Assembly: GCA_945878405.1 (NCBI GenBank)
Contig: CAMCTJ010000002.1
Span: 129,099-193,098, forward strand
Source of the DNA: Bdellovibrio sp. ZAP7
GTDB lineage: Bacteria; Bdellovibrionota; FAC87; UBA2466
DNA: 64,000 bases
Direction: 5' to 3'
Notes under the pieces: model-generated
The model's database searches: none
Told to the model about the DNA's origin: nothing
The model's input: the letters and a program-made list of their open reading frames with translations, nothing else
Shown here: positions 26,811 to 35,563 of the stretch, in pieces
Layout of the letters: every line of letters begins with the position of its first letter
How positions within the stretch are numbered: the stretch's first letter is position 1
Program-made: the position numbers and the translations under genes

Positions 26811-27745
26811 AGTATCGTTTGGGCACCCGAAAAAGCGAGCTGGCTCTTAAGCAGTCAGAATCCATTCAAAAGCTTTTGGAAAAAAAAGGCTGTTTGACCG
26901 AGTTGGTTCTTATTGAAAGTGAGGGAGACTCCCAAACAACCAAACCCCTGTACGAAATAGAGAGTGAAGGTCCTGGGCTATTTACCAAACGACTTGAAAA
27001 AGCTCTTCTTGAAAATAAGATTGATCTAGCAGTTCATTCCCTAAAAGATCTTCCGACGCTTCAACCAGTTGAATTAAAAGTAGCTGCCATTCCAAAAAGA
27101 GAATCTGCTCAGGATTGTTTGATTCTCTTGGAATCGCAATTTGATGCTTCTCAGTTCTTGGGTCTTCGAGAAAGAGCAGTTGTGGGTACTAGTTCTCTAA
27201 GACGACAGGCCCAGCTCAAAGCAGTTCGACCCGACCTAGAAGTGGTTTCTTTGAGAGGGAATGTTCCGACTAGGCTGAATGCTGTCCGTTCAGGAAAAGT
27301 AGAGGCCGTGGTGTTAGCGGAGGCAGGACTTAATCGTTTGGGTATCTCGTTAGAGGGACTCAGAAAACAAACCCTGCCTTTGGAGAGGTTTGTTCCGGCT
27401 CCGGGACAGGGTGCTTTGGCTATCGAAGTAAGAAAAGATTGTCCAAAAGACCTATTGGAAGCTATTCAGCTTTTAAATGACCCAGCTACCGAGCTCGCCA
27501 CTCAAATAGAGCGAAAAGTTTTAAGAGAGCTCGAAGGGGGCTGTACTTTACCTTTGGGGGTTTTTTGTCAAAAAGAAGGCAAAGAACTGAAATTACAGGC
27601 ATTTTTAGGGGTGGAAGAAGGCCGATCGCAAGGAGTGCCTGTATGGGGTGATTTTCATCGTTTTGACATCCTGGGCGCAGTTGAACACACTCTCGTGGCC
27701 CAAACGGTGGAGTATTTCAGGAGTCGAAATCATGCGCGGAAATAA
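26807..27745 (+). CDS. hemC: Porphobilinogen deaminase (hydroxymethylbilane synthase)
   Basis: Polymerises four porphobilinogen units to hydroxymethylbilane. The 312 residues match the family length. Motifs: LGTRKSELALKQ at the N-terminus, AVHSLKDLPT (substrate arginine/lysine and Asp region), GTSSLRRQAQL and LRGNVPTRL for cofactor binding, APGQGALAIE, and Cys in ELEGGCTLPLG, the attachment site of the dipyrromethane cofactor. The start codon overlaps the hemA stop by four bases, and the 3' end overlaps hemD by 14 bases. Confidence 0.95.
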   Translation: MKYRLGTRKSELALKQSESIQKLLEKKGCLTELVLIESEGDSQTTKPLYEIESEGPGLFTKRLEKALLENKIDLAVHSLKDLPTLQPVELKVAAIPKRESAQDCLILLESQFDASQFLGLRERAVVGTSSLRRQAQLKAVRPDLEVVSLRGNVPTRLNAVRSGKVEAVVLAEAGLNRLGISLEGLRKQTLPLERFVPAPGQGALAIEVRKDCPKDLLEAIQLLNDPATELATQIERKVLRELEGGCTLPLGVFCQKEGKELKLQAFLGVEEGRSQGVPVWGDFHRFDILGAVEHTLVAQTVEYFRSRNHARK

Positions 27746-28472
27746 GAAAATTATAGTAACGGGAGAGCATAACGACTCAGGTAATCGTTATCCTGCTGCA
27801 GACAAAACGGGAAATACGTTGTTGTGGCAAGAAGTGCCTGTTCTAAATTTTGAGCGACTCCCTGTTGAAGAAAAATTATTCACTGAAATGGCCCAAAAGC
27901 CTTTTGATTGGATTATTTTTACGAGTGTGCGCGCAGTTCGTTTTTGGAGTGAAATTCTTCTTGAACACAACACCGACTTTCCGGTTGAGACCCAAGTAGC
28001 TTGCATCGGTGAAACAACTGCTTATGCCGCTGAAATGGATGGATACACGCCCGATTTTTTTCCAACCGAGCCTGGAAGCGAAATTTTTCTAGAGGAGTTT
28101 GAAGATCTCTTAAGCAATCGAAGCGAGAAACCTCGATTGCTTGTTCCCGCAGCTCTGGGAGGGCGTACAACTATTTCTGATAGACTGCGGATGCTTGGGT
28201 GTGAAGTAGTTCGTCTTCCCATCTACAAAACTAATCCAAGAAATGACATTTCCGCTCACTTATCTCAAAAAGATCTGGAAGAAGCAGCTCTTGTTCTTTT
28301 TACCAGTCCCTCTTCAGTGGATGCAGTGAGTTCGCTCTTCGAACTAAATAATAAAGTAACCGTGGGCTCCATGGGAACATTCACTCGTGACCACTTAATC
28401 AATAAGGGTATTTCAAATGTATTGGTATTGCCCGAGGGCGACTTTCAAAAAGTGGGCGAAATTTTATGTTAA
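27732..28472 (+). CDS. hemD: Uroporphyrinogen-III synthase
   Basis: Cyclises hydroxymethylbilane to uroporphyrinogen III. The 246-residue sequence shows the weakly conserved two-domain HemD pattern: FDWIIFTSVRAVRFW in the first domain, VACIGETTAYAAEMDGYTPDFFP, LLVPAALGGRTTISDRLRMLG, and the typical ALVLFTSPSSVDA followed by VGSMGTFTRDHL. The ATG at 27732, inside the end of hemC, gives the right length; the longer frame from 27648 would add residues lacking family similarity. Position between hemC and hemB supports the call. Confidence 0.88.
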   Translation: MRGNKKIIVTGEHNDSGNRYPAADKTGNTLLWQEVPVLNFERLPVEEKLFTEMAQKPFDWIIFTSVRAVRFWSEILLEHNTDFPVETQVACIGETTAYAAEMDGYTPDFFPTEPGSEIFLEEFEDLLSNRSEKPRLLVPAALGGRTTISDRLRMLGCEVVRLPIYKTNPRNDISAHLSQKDLEEAALVLFTSPSSVDAVSSLFELNNKVTVGSMGTFTRDHLINKGISNVLVLPEGDFQKVGEILC

Positions 28473-29461
28473 TCAGGCCTCGTCGACTCCGAGATAATTC
28501 CCTGATTCGAAACCTTATTCATGAGACCCATCTCTCTTTAGAGAATCTTATTCAGCCTTATTTTTTAACGGGAAATCGAAATGCTCAAGAACTCATTCAG
28601 GGTTTTTCCGGAGTTTATCGTTGGGGAATCGATGCGCTAAAAAAACAGGTGGAGCAAGATTTAGAAAAAGGGGTCAAAAGTTTCCTTTTGTTTGGGGCTT
28701 CTGAAGTCAAAGATAAAGATGGGGTGGGCTCACGCTCAAAAAACTCAGAGGATTTGCTCGCTCAAGCAATCCTGAGTTTAAAAAAGACATTTGGAGACGG
28801 TATTCTTTTATTTTCCGATGTCTGTTTATGCCCCTATACCAATCACGGGCATTGTGGGGTCATCAAAGAGGGAAGAGTCGACAATGATAGTTCTCTTATG
28901 CCCTTGGCTGAAATGGCTTTGGCCCATGCGGAAGCGGGAGTCGATTTCGTAGCTCCCTCCGACATGATGGACGGTCGAATTGCATTCATTCGAAACGTTT
29001 TAGATGAAAAGGGATTTACTCAAACAGGGATTCTTGCTTATTCGGCTAAATATGCTTCTAGTTATTACGGTCCCTTTCGTGAGGCCTTGGGATCCTCGCC
29101 CCAAGTAACTGATTTGCCACGGTTAAAAGATCGAGCCACTTATCAAATGGATTTTAGAAATAGCAGTGAAGCTCTCAGAGAACTTCGATTAGATATCGAG
29201 GAGGGGGCTGATCTGGTGATGGTGAAACCCGCTTTGGCTTATTTGGACATCATCGCCTCCTTCAGATCGCAAAGTCAGGTGCCGGTGGTTGCCTATTCGG
29301 TAAGTGCAGAGTTTGAAATGGTGAAAGCCCTTGTCGCTAAGGGAATGGCGGATGAAAAATCGATGGTGATTGAAAATCTCACGGCTATTCGGCGGGCAGG
29401 TGCGCATTTGATTGTAACGTATTTTGCAACGGAACTAGCCCAGAAAGGATGGCTTAAATGA
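28466..29461 (+). CDS. hemB: Porphobilinogen synthase (ALA dehydratase)
   Basis: Condenses two 5-aminolevulinate molecules to porphobilinogen. The 331 residues contain the Schiff-base lysines Lys195 (AYSAKYASSYYGPFREA) and Lys254 (MVKPALAYLDII). The Cys120/Cys122/Cys130 cluster (DVCLCPYTNHGHC) marks a zinc-dependent active site rather than the magnesium-only type. The start overlaps the hemD stop by seven bases, and the stop overlaps hemL by four bases. Confidence 0.95.
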   Translation: MLIRPRRLRDNSLIRNLIHETHLSLENLIQPYFLTGNRNAQELIQGFSGVYRWGIDALKKQVEQDLEKGVKSFLLFGASEVKDKDGVGSRSKNSEDLLAQAILSLKKTFGDGILLFSDVCLCPYTNHGHCGVIKEGRVDNDSSLMPLAEMALAHAEAGVDFVAPSDMMDGRIAFIRNVLDEKGFTQTGILAYSAKYASSYYGPFREALGSSPQVTDLPRLKDRATYQMDFRNSSEALRELRLDIEEGADLVMVKPALAYLDIIASFRSQSQVPVVAYSVSAEFEMVKALVAKGMADEKSMVIENLTAIRRAGAHLIVTYFATELAQKGWLK

Positions 29462-30738
29462 ACTCAGAAAAAGGTCAGAAACTCTTTCAGCGATCCGAAA
29501 AAGTCATTCCGGGCGGAGTGAACTCCCCAGTTCGTTCTTTTAAACATGTCGGGATGAACCCCCTGTATTTTGAAAGGGCAGAGGGGCCCTTTCTTTATGA
29601 CGTAGATGGCAAGCGCTACGTTGATTTTTGTCTCTCCTTTGGCCCCCACTTGTTAGGACATAGTCATCCCAAAGTAGTGAGCGCTATCAGCGAACAAGTG
29701 AAAAAAGCCACGAGCTTTGGAGCTTGTCATCCTTTGGAGGTCGACCTAGCTGAGGCGGTTTTGAAGTTTTATCCTTTTTTGGACAAAGTAAGATTGGTCA
29801 ACAGCGGAACAGAAGCTGTCATGACTGCGGTCAGAGTCGCTCGTGGCTATACTCAGCGACCTAAAATCATCGTCTTTGATGGCTGCTACCATGGGCATAG
29901 CGATGGCTTGTTAGCAAAAGCGGGAAGTGGCGTAGCTGAGTTGGCGGAGGCTTCCTCCAGTGGGGTTCCTTCTTCCATCATCGAAGACACTTTGATTGCA
30001 CGACTTGATGATTTTTCTTCTCTTGAGTCACTTTTCAAAAAATTTCCTAATGAAATAGCTGCTATTTTGATGGAGCCTATTCCTGCAAATTATGGACTTT
30101 TGGTTACTTCGAAAAGTCTCCTTGAAAAGATCCAACAGCTCGCAAAACAACACGGAGCTTTGTTAATTTTTGACGAGTGTATTAGTGGGTTCCGAGTAAC
30201 TCCCCAGGGGGCTTGTGGATATTACGATATGCAGCCCGATTTAGTTACGATGGGAAAAATAGTCGGGGGAGGCTTGCCTCTCGCGGCTGTGGCTGGAAAA
30301 AAAGCGATCATGGATAAGCTGGCTCCCGTCGGAGATGTTTACCAAGCGGGCACGCTCTCAGGAAATCCACTTGCAGTGGCTGCCGGCTTGGCGGTCTTAA
30401 CTGAAATTTTGGAGACCCCTCCCCATAAAATAATTGAAGAAAGAACTAAACGGTTTGTAGCCAAACTTGAGAAAGTTATTTCGGCCCAATATCCGCTGAA
30501 AATCCGACAGTTGAGTTCTTTGTTTTGGATTGAATTTGGGGCTGGCTCGACTGCGTTTCCGCCTGAAATCAGTGCTGAAAACAAAAAGACTTATTCAGAG
30601 TTTTTTAGAAAAGCCTTAGAGGCTGGACTGTATTTTGCTCCGTCTCCGTATGAGGTTTCTTTCATGTCGGTGACTCACACTGATGCGGTTTTGGACGAAG
30701 CTTTAGAGAAGTTAGAGAAATGCCTGACAGGACACTAA
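29458..30738 (+). CDS. hemL: Glutamate-1-semialdehyde 2,1-aminomutase
   Basis: PLP enzyme converting glutamate-1-semialdehyde to 5-aminolevulinate. The 426 residues are the usual length. Visible: PGGVNSPVRSF near the N-terminus, NSGTEAVMTAVRVARG (PLP phosphate binding), the IFDECISGFR region with the PLP-contacting Asp, and Lys267 in VTMGKIVGGGLP, which forms the Schiff base. It shares an ATGA overlap with hemB. Its last 19 bases overlap the start of the histidine kinase gene. Confidence 0.95.
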   Translation: MNSEKGQKLFQRSEKVIPGGVNSPVRSFKHVGMNPLYFERAEGPFLYDVDGKRYVDFCLSFGPHLLGHSHPKVVSAISEQVKKATSFGACHPLEVDLAEAVLKFYPFLDKVRLVNSGTEAVMTAVRVARGYTQRPKIIVFDGCYHGHSDGLLAKAGSGVAELAEASSSGVPSSIIEDTLIARLDDFSSLESLFKKFPNEIAAILMEPIPANYGLLVTSKSLLEKIQQLAKQHGALLIFDECISGFRVTPQGACGYYDMQPDLVTMGKIVGGGLPLAAVAGKKAIMDKLAPVGDVYQAGTLSGNPLAVAAGLAVLTEILETPPHKIIEERTKRFVAKLEKVISAQYPLKIRQLSSLFWIEFGAGSTAFPPEISAENKKTYSEFFRKALEAGLYFAPSPYEVSFMSVTHTDAVLDEALEKLEKCLTGH

Positions 30739-31706
30739 AACAAAAGCGCTGGGGCCGATTGTTTTTGGCTCTTCACTTGCTGTTAATTTCCCAGATCGTC
30801 TGGTGGGCTATTGTTTTTTCTCGATACGTTAATTCCAATAAGGAATTAAAAATGAGAAACGCAGTGCTAGAGTCTCAGCTCAATCACGTTCCCGCTCGTC
30901 CTATAACAGAGTTGGAGCAAGAAGCTTTTCATCAAAAAACGATGTTTCTTTCGGAGTCAGCTTTTTTTGCCCTCATCGCTTCTTTGGCATTATGGCTACT
31001 TTTCCGTGCTCTTAAGACAGAAGAGCGGTCGAGAAAGACCCAAAGAAATTTTATTGAAGTTCTCACTCACGAATCCAAAACACCGTTAACGGCTTTAAAA
31101 CTGCGATTAGAATCAATCAAAGAAAAACTGGGATCCAACCCACTCTCAGAAGATTTGCGCCGGGCTCTTGAGGAAGTAAGAAGGCTCATTGGAATTTTTG
31201 ACAAGTCCTTGGAATTGAATCGGTTAGACAGATACTCCCCGACTTTTGAACAAGTCAATTTAGGGGAATTGACAGCTACCCTTCTAAAAAGAATGGAACC
31301 TCTCTTCAAAGAGAGGGAAGTGAAAGTTGAAAGTGAGGTTCCTAAAGAATTGTGGGTTAGAGGTGATAGCTTTGGTCTGCAGAATTCAATCCAGAGCTTG
31401 GTTGAAAATTCAGTTTTCTATAATGACTCTCAAGAAAAAAAACTATTTGTAGCCCTAAAAAAGGATCAGGGATCAGCCGTTTTGTCCGTTAAAGACAACG
31501 GTCCTGGGATCACTCAGTCAGACTCTGCTTTAATATTTGAAAGATTTTACCGTGGGAAGGCGGGTAAAAGAGTTCCGGGTACTGGGCTTGGTCTTTATCT
31601 TTGCCGACAAATCATTTCTGCCCACAAGGGAATCATTCGATTGATACCTGAAAATGGTGGGGCTCATTTTGAAATCAAATTACCCCTGCAGGAGAGTCTG
31701 GGATGA
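30720..31706 (+). CDS. Membrane sensor histidine kinase inside the haem operon
   Basis: A 328-residue kinase with two transmembrane helices (about 13-34 and 79-97) and a short, roughly 45-residue extracytoplasmic segment. There is no PAS or clear HAMP domain. The phosphoacceptor is His117 in the H-box (EVLTHESKTPLTALKLRLE). The catalytic domain has the N-box (SLVENSVFYND), G1 (VKDNGPGI) and G2 (GTGLGLYL). With so small a sensor region it may sense membrane state or a partner protein. It overlaps hemL by 19 bases and the response regulator by four, so it is translated as part of the haem operon. Its signal and targets are unknown. Confidence 0.9.
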   Translation: MPDRTLKQKRWGRLFLALHLLLISQIVWWAIVFSRYVNSNKELKMRNAVLESQLNHVPARPITELEQEAFHQKTMFLSESAFFALIASLALWLLFRALKTEERSRKTQRNFIEVLTHESKTPLTALKLRLESIKEKLGSNPLSEDLRRALEEVRRLIGIFDKSLELNRLDRYSPTFEQVNLGELTATLLKRMEPLFKEREVKVESEVPKELWVRGDSFGLQNSIQSLVENSVFYNDSQEKKLFVALKKDQGSAVLSVKDNGPGITQSDSALIFERFYRGKAGKRVPGTGLGLYLCRQIISAHKGIIRLIPENGGAHFEIKLPLQESLG

Positions 31707-32407
31707 GCGAGCGAATTTGCCTCATTGAAGACGATCCGACCATACGGGAACTGGTGGCAGAAAAGCTCGTTCAAAAGGGCTATTTCGTTGAAAGTTTTTC
31801 TGAGGCAGAGGCTTTGAAGAATCGGTTTGATGGGTATGATTTATTTATTTTAGATGTCATGTTGGAAGGGGAGCAGTCAGGCCTTGAGCTCTGCGAAGAG
31901 ATTAGAAAATCTAAACCGGAAGTGCCTGTTCTGATTTTATCTGCCCTCTCAGAACCGCAGGATCGTATTGAGGGCTTGCGAATGGGTGCTGATGACTATC
32001 TCGGAAAACCTTTTGAGATGGAGGAATTAGTTCTCAGAATCAATGGAATGCTAAAAAGACGCCAGTGGTATGCTATGCGACCACCGAGGGGAAATGTGTT
32101 TGCCTGGGAAGCTGGCGAAGTTGATTTTAGCAACCGAATAGTGAAAACCAATCGTGAGAAAGTTCAGTTGAGCCAGAAGGAAAGTATGATTTTGAAACTC
32201 CTCATCGAGCGCGAAGGGGAGACTGTGAGTCGAGATGAAATTTTAGAAAAAGTGTGGGGCTATCACCTGTTTCCCACGAATCGTACCGTAGATAATTTTA
32301 TGGTTCGGCTCCGAAAAATATTTGAAGCGAACCCAAGTGATCCAAAATACTTTCACTCGGTCAGAGGAGAGGGGTATCGGTTTACGAGCGCAAGAGGAGA
32401 ATCATGA
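31703..32407 (+). CDS. OmpR/PhoB-family response regulator inside the haem operon
   Basis: A 234-residue regulator. The receiver domain (1-120) has acidic residues Asp10/Asp11, phosphoacceptor Asp51 (LFILDVML), Ser80 (LILSALS) and Lys102 (YLGKPFEM). A winged-helix DNA-binding domain follows (about 130-232), with the characteristic TVDNFMVRLRKIFEANP and SVRGEGYRF. It is the cognate partner of the kinase just upstream (4-base overlap) and overlaps hemE by four bases. It plausibly controls the haem operon itself or haem-linked respiration genes; that is inference from position alone. Confidence 0.93.
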   Translation: MSERICLIEDDPTIRELVAEKLVQKGYFVESFSEAEALKNRFDGYDLFILDVMLEGEQSGLELCEEIRKSKPEVPVLILSALSEPQDRIEGLRMGADDYLGKPFEMEELVLRINGMLKRRQWYAMRPPRGNVFAWEAGEVDFSNRIVKTNREKVQLSQKESMILKLLIEREGETVSRDEILEKVWGYHLFPTNRTVDNFMVRLRKIFEANPSDPKYFHSVRGEGYRFTSARGES

Positions 32408-33441
32408 GTTCAAAACCATTTCTCATAAGGCATTTAGAAGGAAAATCGGAAGGGCGTTTTCCTGTGTGGATGATGCGCCAAGCGGGTCGGTATTTGGAAT
32501 CTTATCGAGCCATTCGTAAAAACCATTCTTTTTGGGAAATGGCCACCCAGCCGGAAGTTGCAGCTGAGGTAAGTTTGCTCCCCCTCGACGTGCTACCTGT
32601 GGATGCCGTTATTTTTTTCTCTGATATTTTGACGCTTCCGTTTGGCTTGGGACTTCCCATTGAGATGAGGGAATCGATTGGTCCTGTTCTAGAAAAACCG
32701 CTGCTGACTCGCCAACAATTCGATGTCTTTGAAAGCTTTGAAGCCAAAAAGCACACTCCTTATGTGGGGGAAGCCCTTCGTCTTATCAAAGAAAAAATTT
32801 CCCCAGAGACTGCTCTTTTAGGTTTTGCAGGGGCTCCTTGGACTGTCGCCTCTTATTTAATCGAGGGAAAATCCAACCGACACTTTTCACAGATTAAAGG
32901 GTGGCTTTATCGAGATCCAAAAGAACTGTTTGCCTCGTTGAACGTTTTGGCAGAAGCCACCTTGAAATACCTAAAGCTTCAAATTGAAAGCGGAGTGGAT
33001 GCGGTTCAACTATTTGATACTTGGCTGTGTGAGATGCCTCGGAATATTTTTAATGAATTTTATCTCCCGATGCTAAACCAGCTGTTTCGCGAGTTAAAAA
33101 ATGAAAGAGTTAAGACGATATTTTTTGCCAAGGGTTCAGCGCACCTCTTATCTGATTTTAACCGCTTGGAATGTGATGTTTTAAGCATAGACAACCTGAC
33201 AGACTTGAAGACCGTTGAAAAGTTAACCGAAGGAAAATTTTCTCTTCAGGGAAATTTAGACCCCGTCCTTCTCCTTAAGGGCGAACCAGGAGTAGTGAGA
33301 AGAGAAACTCGACTTCTCGTCCAGCAGGCGCGAGAACTTGCTCGTCCTGCGATTTTGAATCTTGGCCACGGGATTTTACCAAACACCCCACTGGAAAACG
33401 CCAAGGCATTCGTTGAGGAGGCTCGCTCTCTATGGCTTTAG
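32404..33441 (+). CDS. hemE: Uroporphyrinogen decarboxylase
   Basis: Removes four carboxyl groups from uroporphyrinogen III to give coproporphyrinogen III. The 345 residues start with the signature RFPVWMMRQAGRYLESYR (18-35). FSDILTLPFGLGLP, GFAGAPWTVASYLIEG and NLGHGILPNTPLENAKAFVE are further family blocks. It overlaps the response regulator by four bases and hemN by ten. Confidence 0.95.
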   Translation: MSSKPFLIRHLEGKSEGRFPVWMMRQAGRYLESYRAIRKNHSFWEMATQPEVAAEVSLLPLDVLPVDAVIFFSDILTLPFGLGLPIEMRESIGPVLEKPLLTRQQFDVFESFEAKKHTPYVGEALRLIKEKISPETALLGFAGAPWTVASYLIEGKSNRHFSQIKGWLYRDPKELFASLNVLAEATLKYLKLQIESGVDAVQLFDTWLCEMPRNIFNEFYLPMLNQLFRELKNERVKTIFFAKGSAHLLSDFNRLECDVLSIDNLTDLKTVEKLTEGKFSLQGNLDPVLLLKGEPGVVRRETRLLVQQARELARPAILNLGHGILPNTPLENAKAFVEEARSLWL

Positions 33442-34799
33442 TCGAGCTCATTAGAAAATATTCTACCTCTGGGCCTAGATATACTTCGTATCCGACAGCC
33501 CCCCAATGGAAGGAAGAGGTAAATGAGGAAGCCTATCGTCGCGAGCTACACGAGGGCTTCTCCGGATCCAACGAAGAGCTTGCCATGTATGTCCACATCC
33601 CCTTTTGCGAGCAACTTTGCTACTACTGTGGTTGTAATATCCAGATCACAAAAGACCACGGACGTTCCCAAGCTTACTTGGAGGCATTGCTTCGGGAGAT
33701 TAAAGAAAAAGCTCGTCTGCTTGGAAAGCAGAGACGCCTTTCACAAATCAGTTGGGGAGGCGGCACTCCTAGTTTTCTAACGGTTTCGGAGATCGAAAAA
33801 CTTCAAAAAGGAATTTTGGATCATTTCTCCTTAGCTCCTGGAGCTGAAGTCAGTATCGAGATTGATCCCCGAGTGACCTCTGATGAACAACTTGAAGTCT
33901 TGCAAAGCGTTGGCTTTAATCGCGCAAGCCTTGGGGTCCAAGATTTTAATGAGCAGGTTCAAAAGGCCGTTAATCGAATTCAATCTGCGGAGATGACCCA
34001 AAAGATGTTGAAAACTTGTCATGCTTTGGGTTTTTCGGGAGTCAACTTCGATTTGATGTATGGGCTGCCATTACAGACGATTCAAACGTTTCAAAAAACA
34101 ATTGAAGACGTTATTCGAATCCGACCTGATAGAATCGCTCTCTACAATTATGCGCATCTTCCAAGTCTTCGACCACACCAGAAGATTTTGGAAAAATTAA
34201 AAATGCCGGCTGCTGAAGAACGAGTGGAGATTTTTACACTTGCTTATGAAGCCCTCATTTCAGCGGGCTATCGCTCAATTGGAATGGATCATTTTGCACT
34301 CGAGACTGACGAAATGTTTCAGTCTCTTTTAGATGGTCGGCTCTATCGAAACTTCATGGGCTACAGTGTGAAGAAGGGTGCGGGTCTTTTGGGAGTGGGA
34401 GCTTCTGCAATTGGAGAGTCCCAAAATGCTTATTTTCAAAACGTCAGGGAAGCCAAAAACTACGAAGAGCGAGTGGAAAAAACAGGGCTTGCTACTTTGC
34501 GAGGCTGCCTTTTGACTGATGATGATCGCGAAAGGAAATGGACCATTCAGAGTCTGATGTGCCAGTTTAGATTAGATGCCAAAGAGTTCGAAGAGCGCTT
34601 TAAAAAGCCATTCGAAGAAAAGTATGGGTGGGAACTTTCCCAATTAGGCGACTTTTTCAAAGAAGGAATTTTGGAAGGAAATACCCAATCCATGAAGGTC
34701 ACAAACCTAGGGCGTCTCTTTGTTCGTAACGTGGCGATGATTTTTGATGCTTACTTAAAAAATCCCAATCAAAAAGCTACTTATTCTAAGACGGTGTGA
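33432..34799 (+). CDS. hemN: Oxygen-independent coproporphyrinogen III dehydrogenase
   Basis: Radical-SAM enzyme converting coproporphyrinogen III to protoporphyrinogen IX without oxygen. The 455 residues show the cluster motif Cys59-x3-Cys63-x2-Cys66 with Cys68 next to it (PFCEQLCYYCGCN). The opening KYSTSGPRYTSYPTAPQW and the later GGGTPSFL and VNFDLMYGLPLQT support true HemN rather than the HemW look-alike. No hemF is in the window, so this step may rely on HemN. The stop shares one base with the following start (TGATG). Confidence 0.94.
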   Translation: MALVELIRKYSTSGPRYTSYPTAPQWKEEVNEEAYRRELHEGFSGSNEELAMYVHIPFCEQLCYYCGCNIQITKDHGRSQAYLEALLREIKEKARLLGKQRRLSQISWGGGTPSFLTVSEIEKLQKGILDHFSLAPGAEVSIEIDPRVTSDEQLEVLQSVGFNRASLGVQDFNEQVQKAVNRIQSAEMTQKMLKTCHALGFSGVNFDLMYGLPLQTIQTFQKTIEDVIRIRPDRIALYNYAHLPSLRPHQKILEKLKMPAAEERVEIFTLAYEALISAGYRSIGMDHFALETDEMFQSLLDGRLYRNFMGYSVKKGAGLLGVGASAIGESQNAYFQNVREAKNYEERVEKTGLATLRGCLLTDDDRERKWTIQSLMCQFRLDAKEFEERFKKPFEEKYGWELSQLGDFFKEGILEGNTQSMKVTNLGRLFVRNVAMIFDAYLKNPNQKATYSKTV

Positions 34800-35563
34800 T
34801 GATATTTGGCCCCAAAAACTCGGTTATAGTTCCGTATGACTATTTAGGCCCCGAATCATTTCAAGATTTTGAAAGCCAGCTGGAAGCTATAAAGGAACAT
34901 TATCGATTTGCGAAGTTAGGCCAGATCATTGATTGCATCGAGAAGCGAAAACGGCAGGGTTTTGCAGCTATCGTTTTAGAAAACCCCAGAAAAGGCGTTT
35001 TTCTCCAGGCAATAAAAGTGCTCACTTCGTTGGAGATTCCTTTTACCCTCTTTATAGATCCCGATTACGTGGGACTGAATCGTCTCCCTCTTAAAGAGGA
35101 GTTGGAAGCGTACGCCAGCTCTTATCCTGAAAAATTCACGAAGTCTGATCTTAAGCATTGGCTTGAGGTTTCTCGATCTCATCCTGGTTCTGCCGATGCT
35201 TTCTTGAAAGAATGTCGTAAGACCCTTGGGCCATTGAGAGTCGATGAAATGGATTCCCTCCGATTTTTTACTACGTGGGGAAAAATTTTAGATCTTTCTC
35301 CTGATTTGGTAGAGGTCGGTTTAAGTGTCAAACACGAGATATCTTCCCGGCAACAACTAGAAGAGAAAATCGTTTTTACTGAAAAACAGCTCAAAATGAG
35401 GCCGCAAATTTTTCGCACTTCTGAAATGGAATTGGAAACTAAAGAACTAGACCTGATCAAAAGTTTTGGATTTAGAGGGGCTCTCGGCCATCAGGTTTCT
35501 GAAGTGACTAAGGACAGTCCGGTTTTTAATCTGCCGATATGGAAGTTATCGCCTTCTCTCTAA
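34799..35563 (+). CDS. Degenerate polysaccharide-deacetylase-like protein
   Basis: A 254-residue protein at the end of the haem operon. Its layout follows the NodB fold: an LxPYDY opening, then AAIVLENPRKGVFLQAIKVL leading to IPFTLFIDPDYVG (family: ALTFDDG...GIPATFFV). VEVGLSVKHEISSRQQLEEKI stands where active enzymes have a GSHTxxH metal motif, and PQIFRTS where they have FRPP. Both catalytic signatures are lost: the DD pair is replaced by ENPRKG, and no HxxxH remains. It is probably not a metal-dependent deacetylase. It has no signal peptide. The ATG at 34799 overlaps the hemN stop, so coupling is likely. Function unknown. Confidence 0.6.
   Translation: MIFGPKNSVIVPYDYLGPESFQDFESQLEAIKEHYRFAKLGQIIDCIEKRKRQGFAAIVLENPRKGVFLQAIKVLTSLEIPFTLFIDPDYVGLNRLPLKEELEAYASSYPEKFTKSDLKHWLEVSRSHPGSADAFLKECRKTLGPLRVDEMDSLRFFTTWGKILDLSPDLVEVGLSVKHEISSRQQLEEKIVFTEKQLKMRPQIFRTSEMELETKELDLIKSFGFRGALGHQVSEVTKDSPVFNLPIWKLSPSL

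Noticed and set aside
34799-35563. Frameshift or pseudogene explanation for the missing deacetylase motifs
   Set aside because: The frame is intact, properly coupled to hemN and alignable along its length; loss is by substitution, not truncation.
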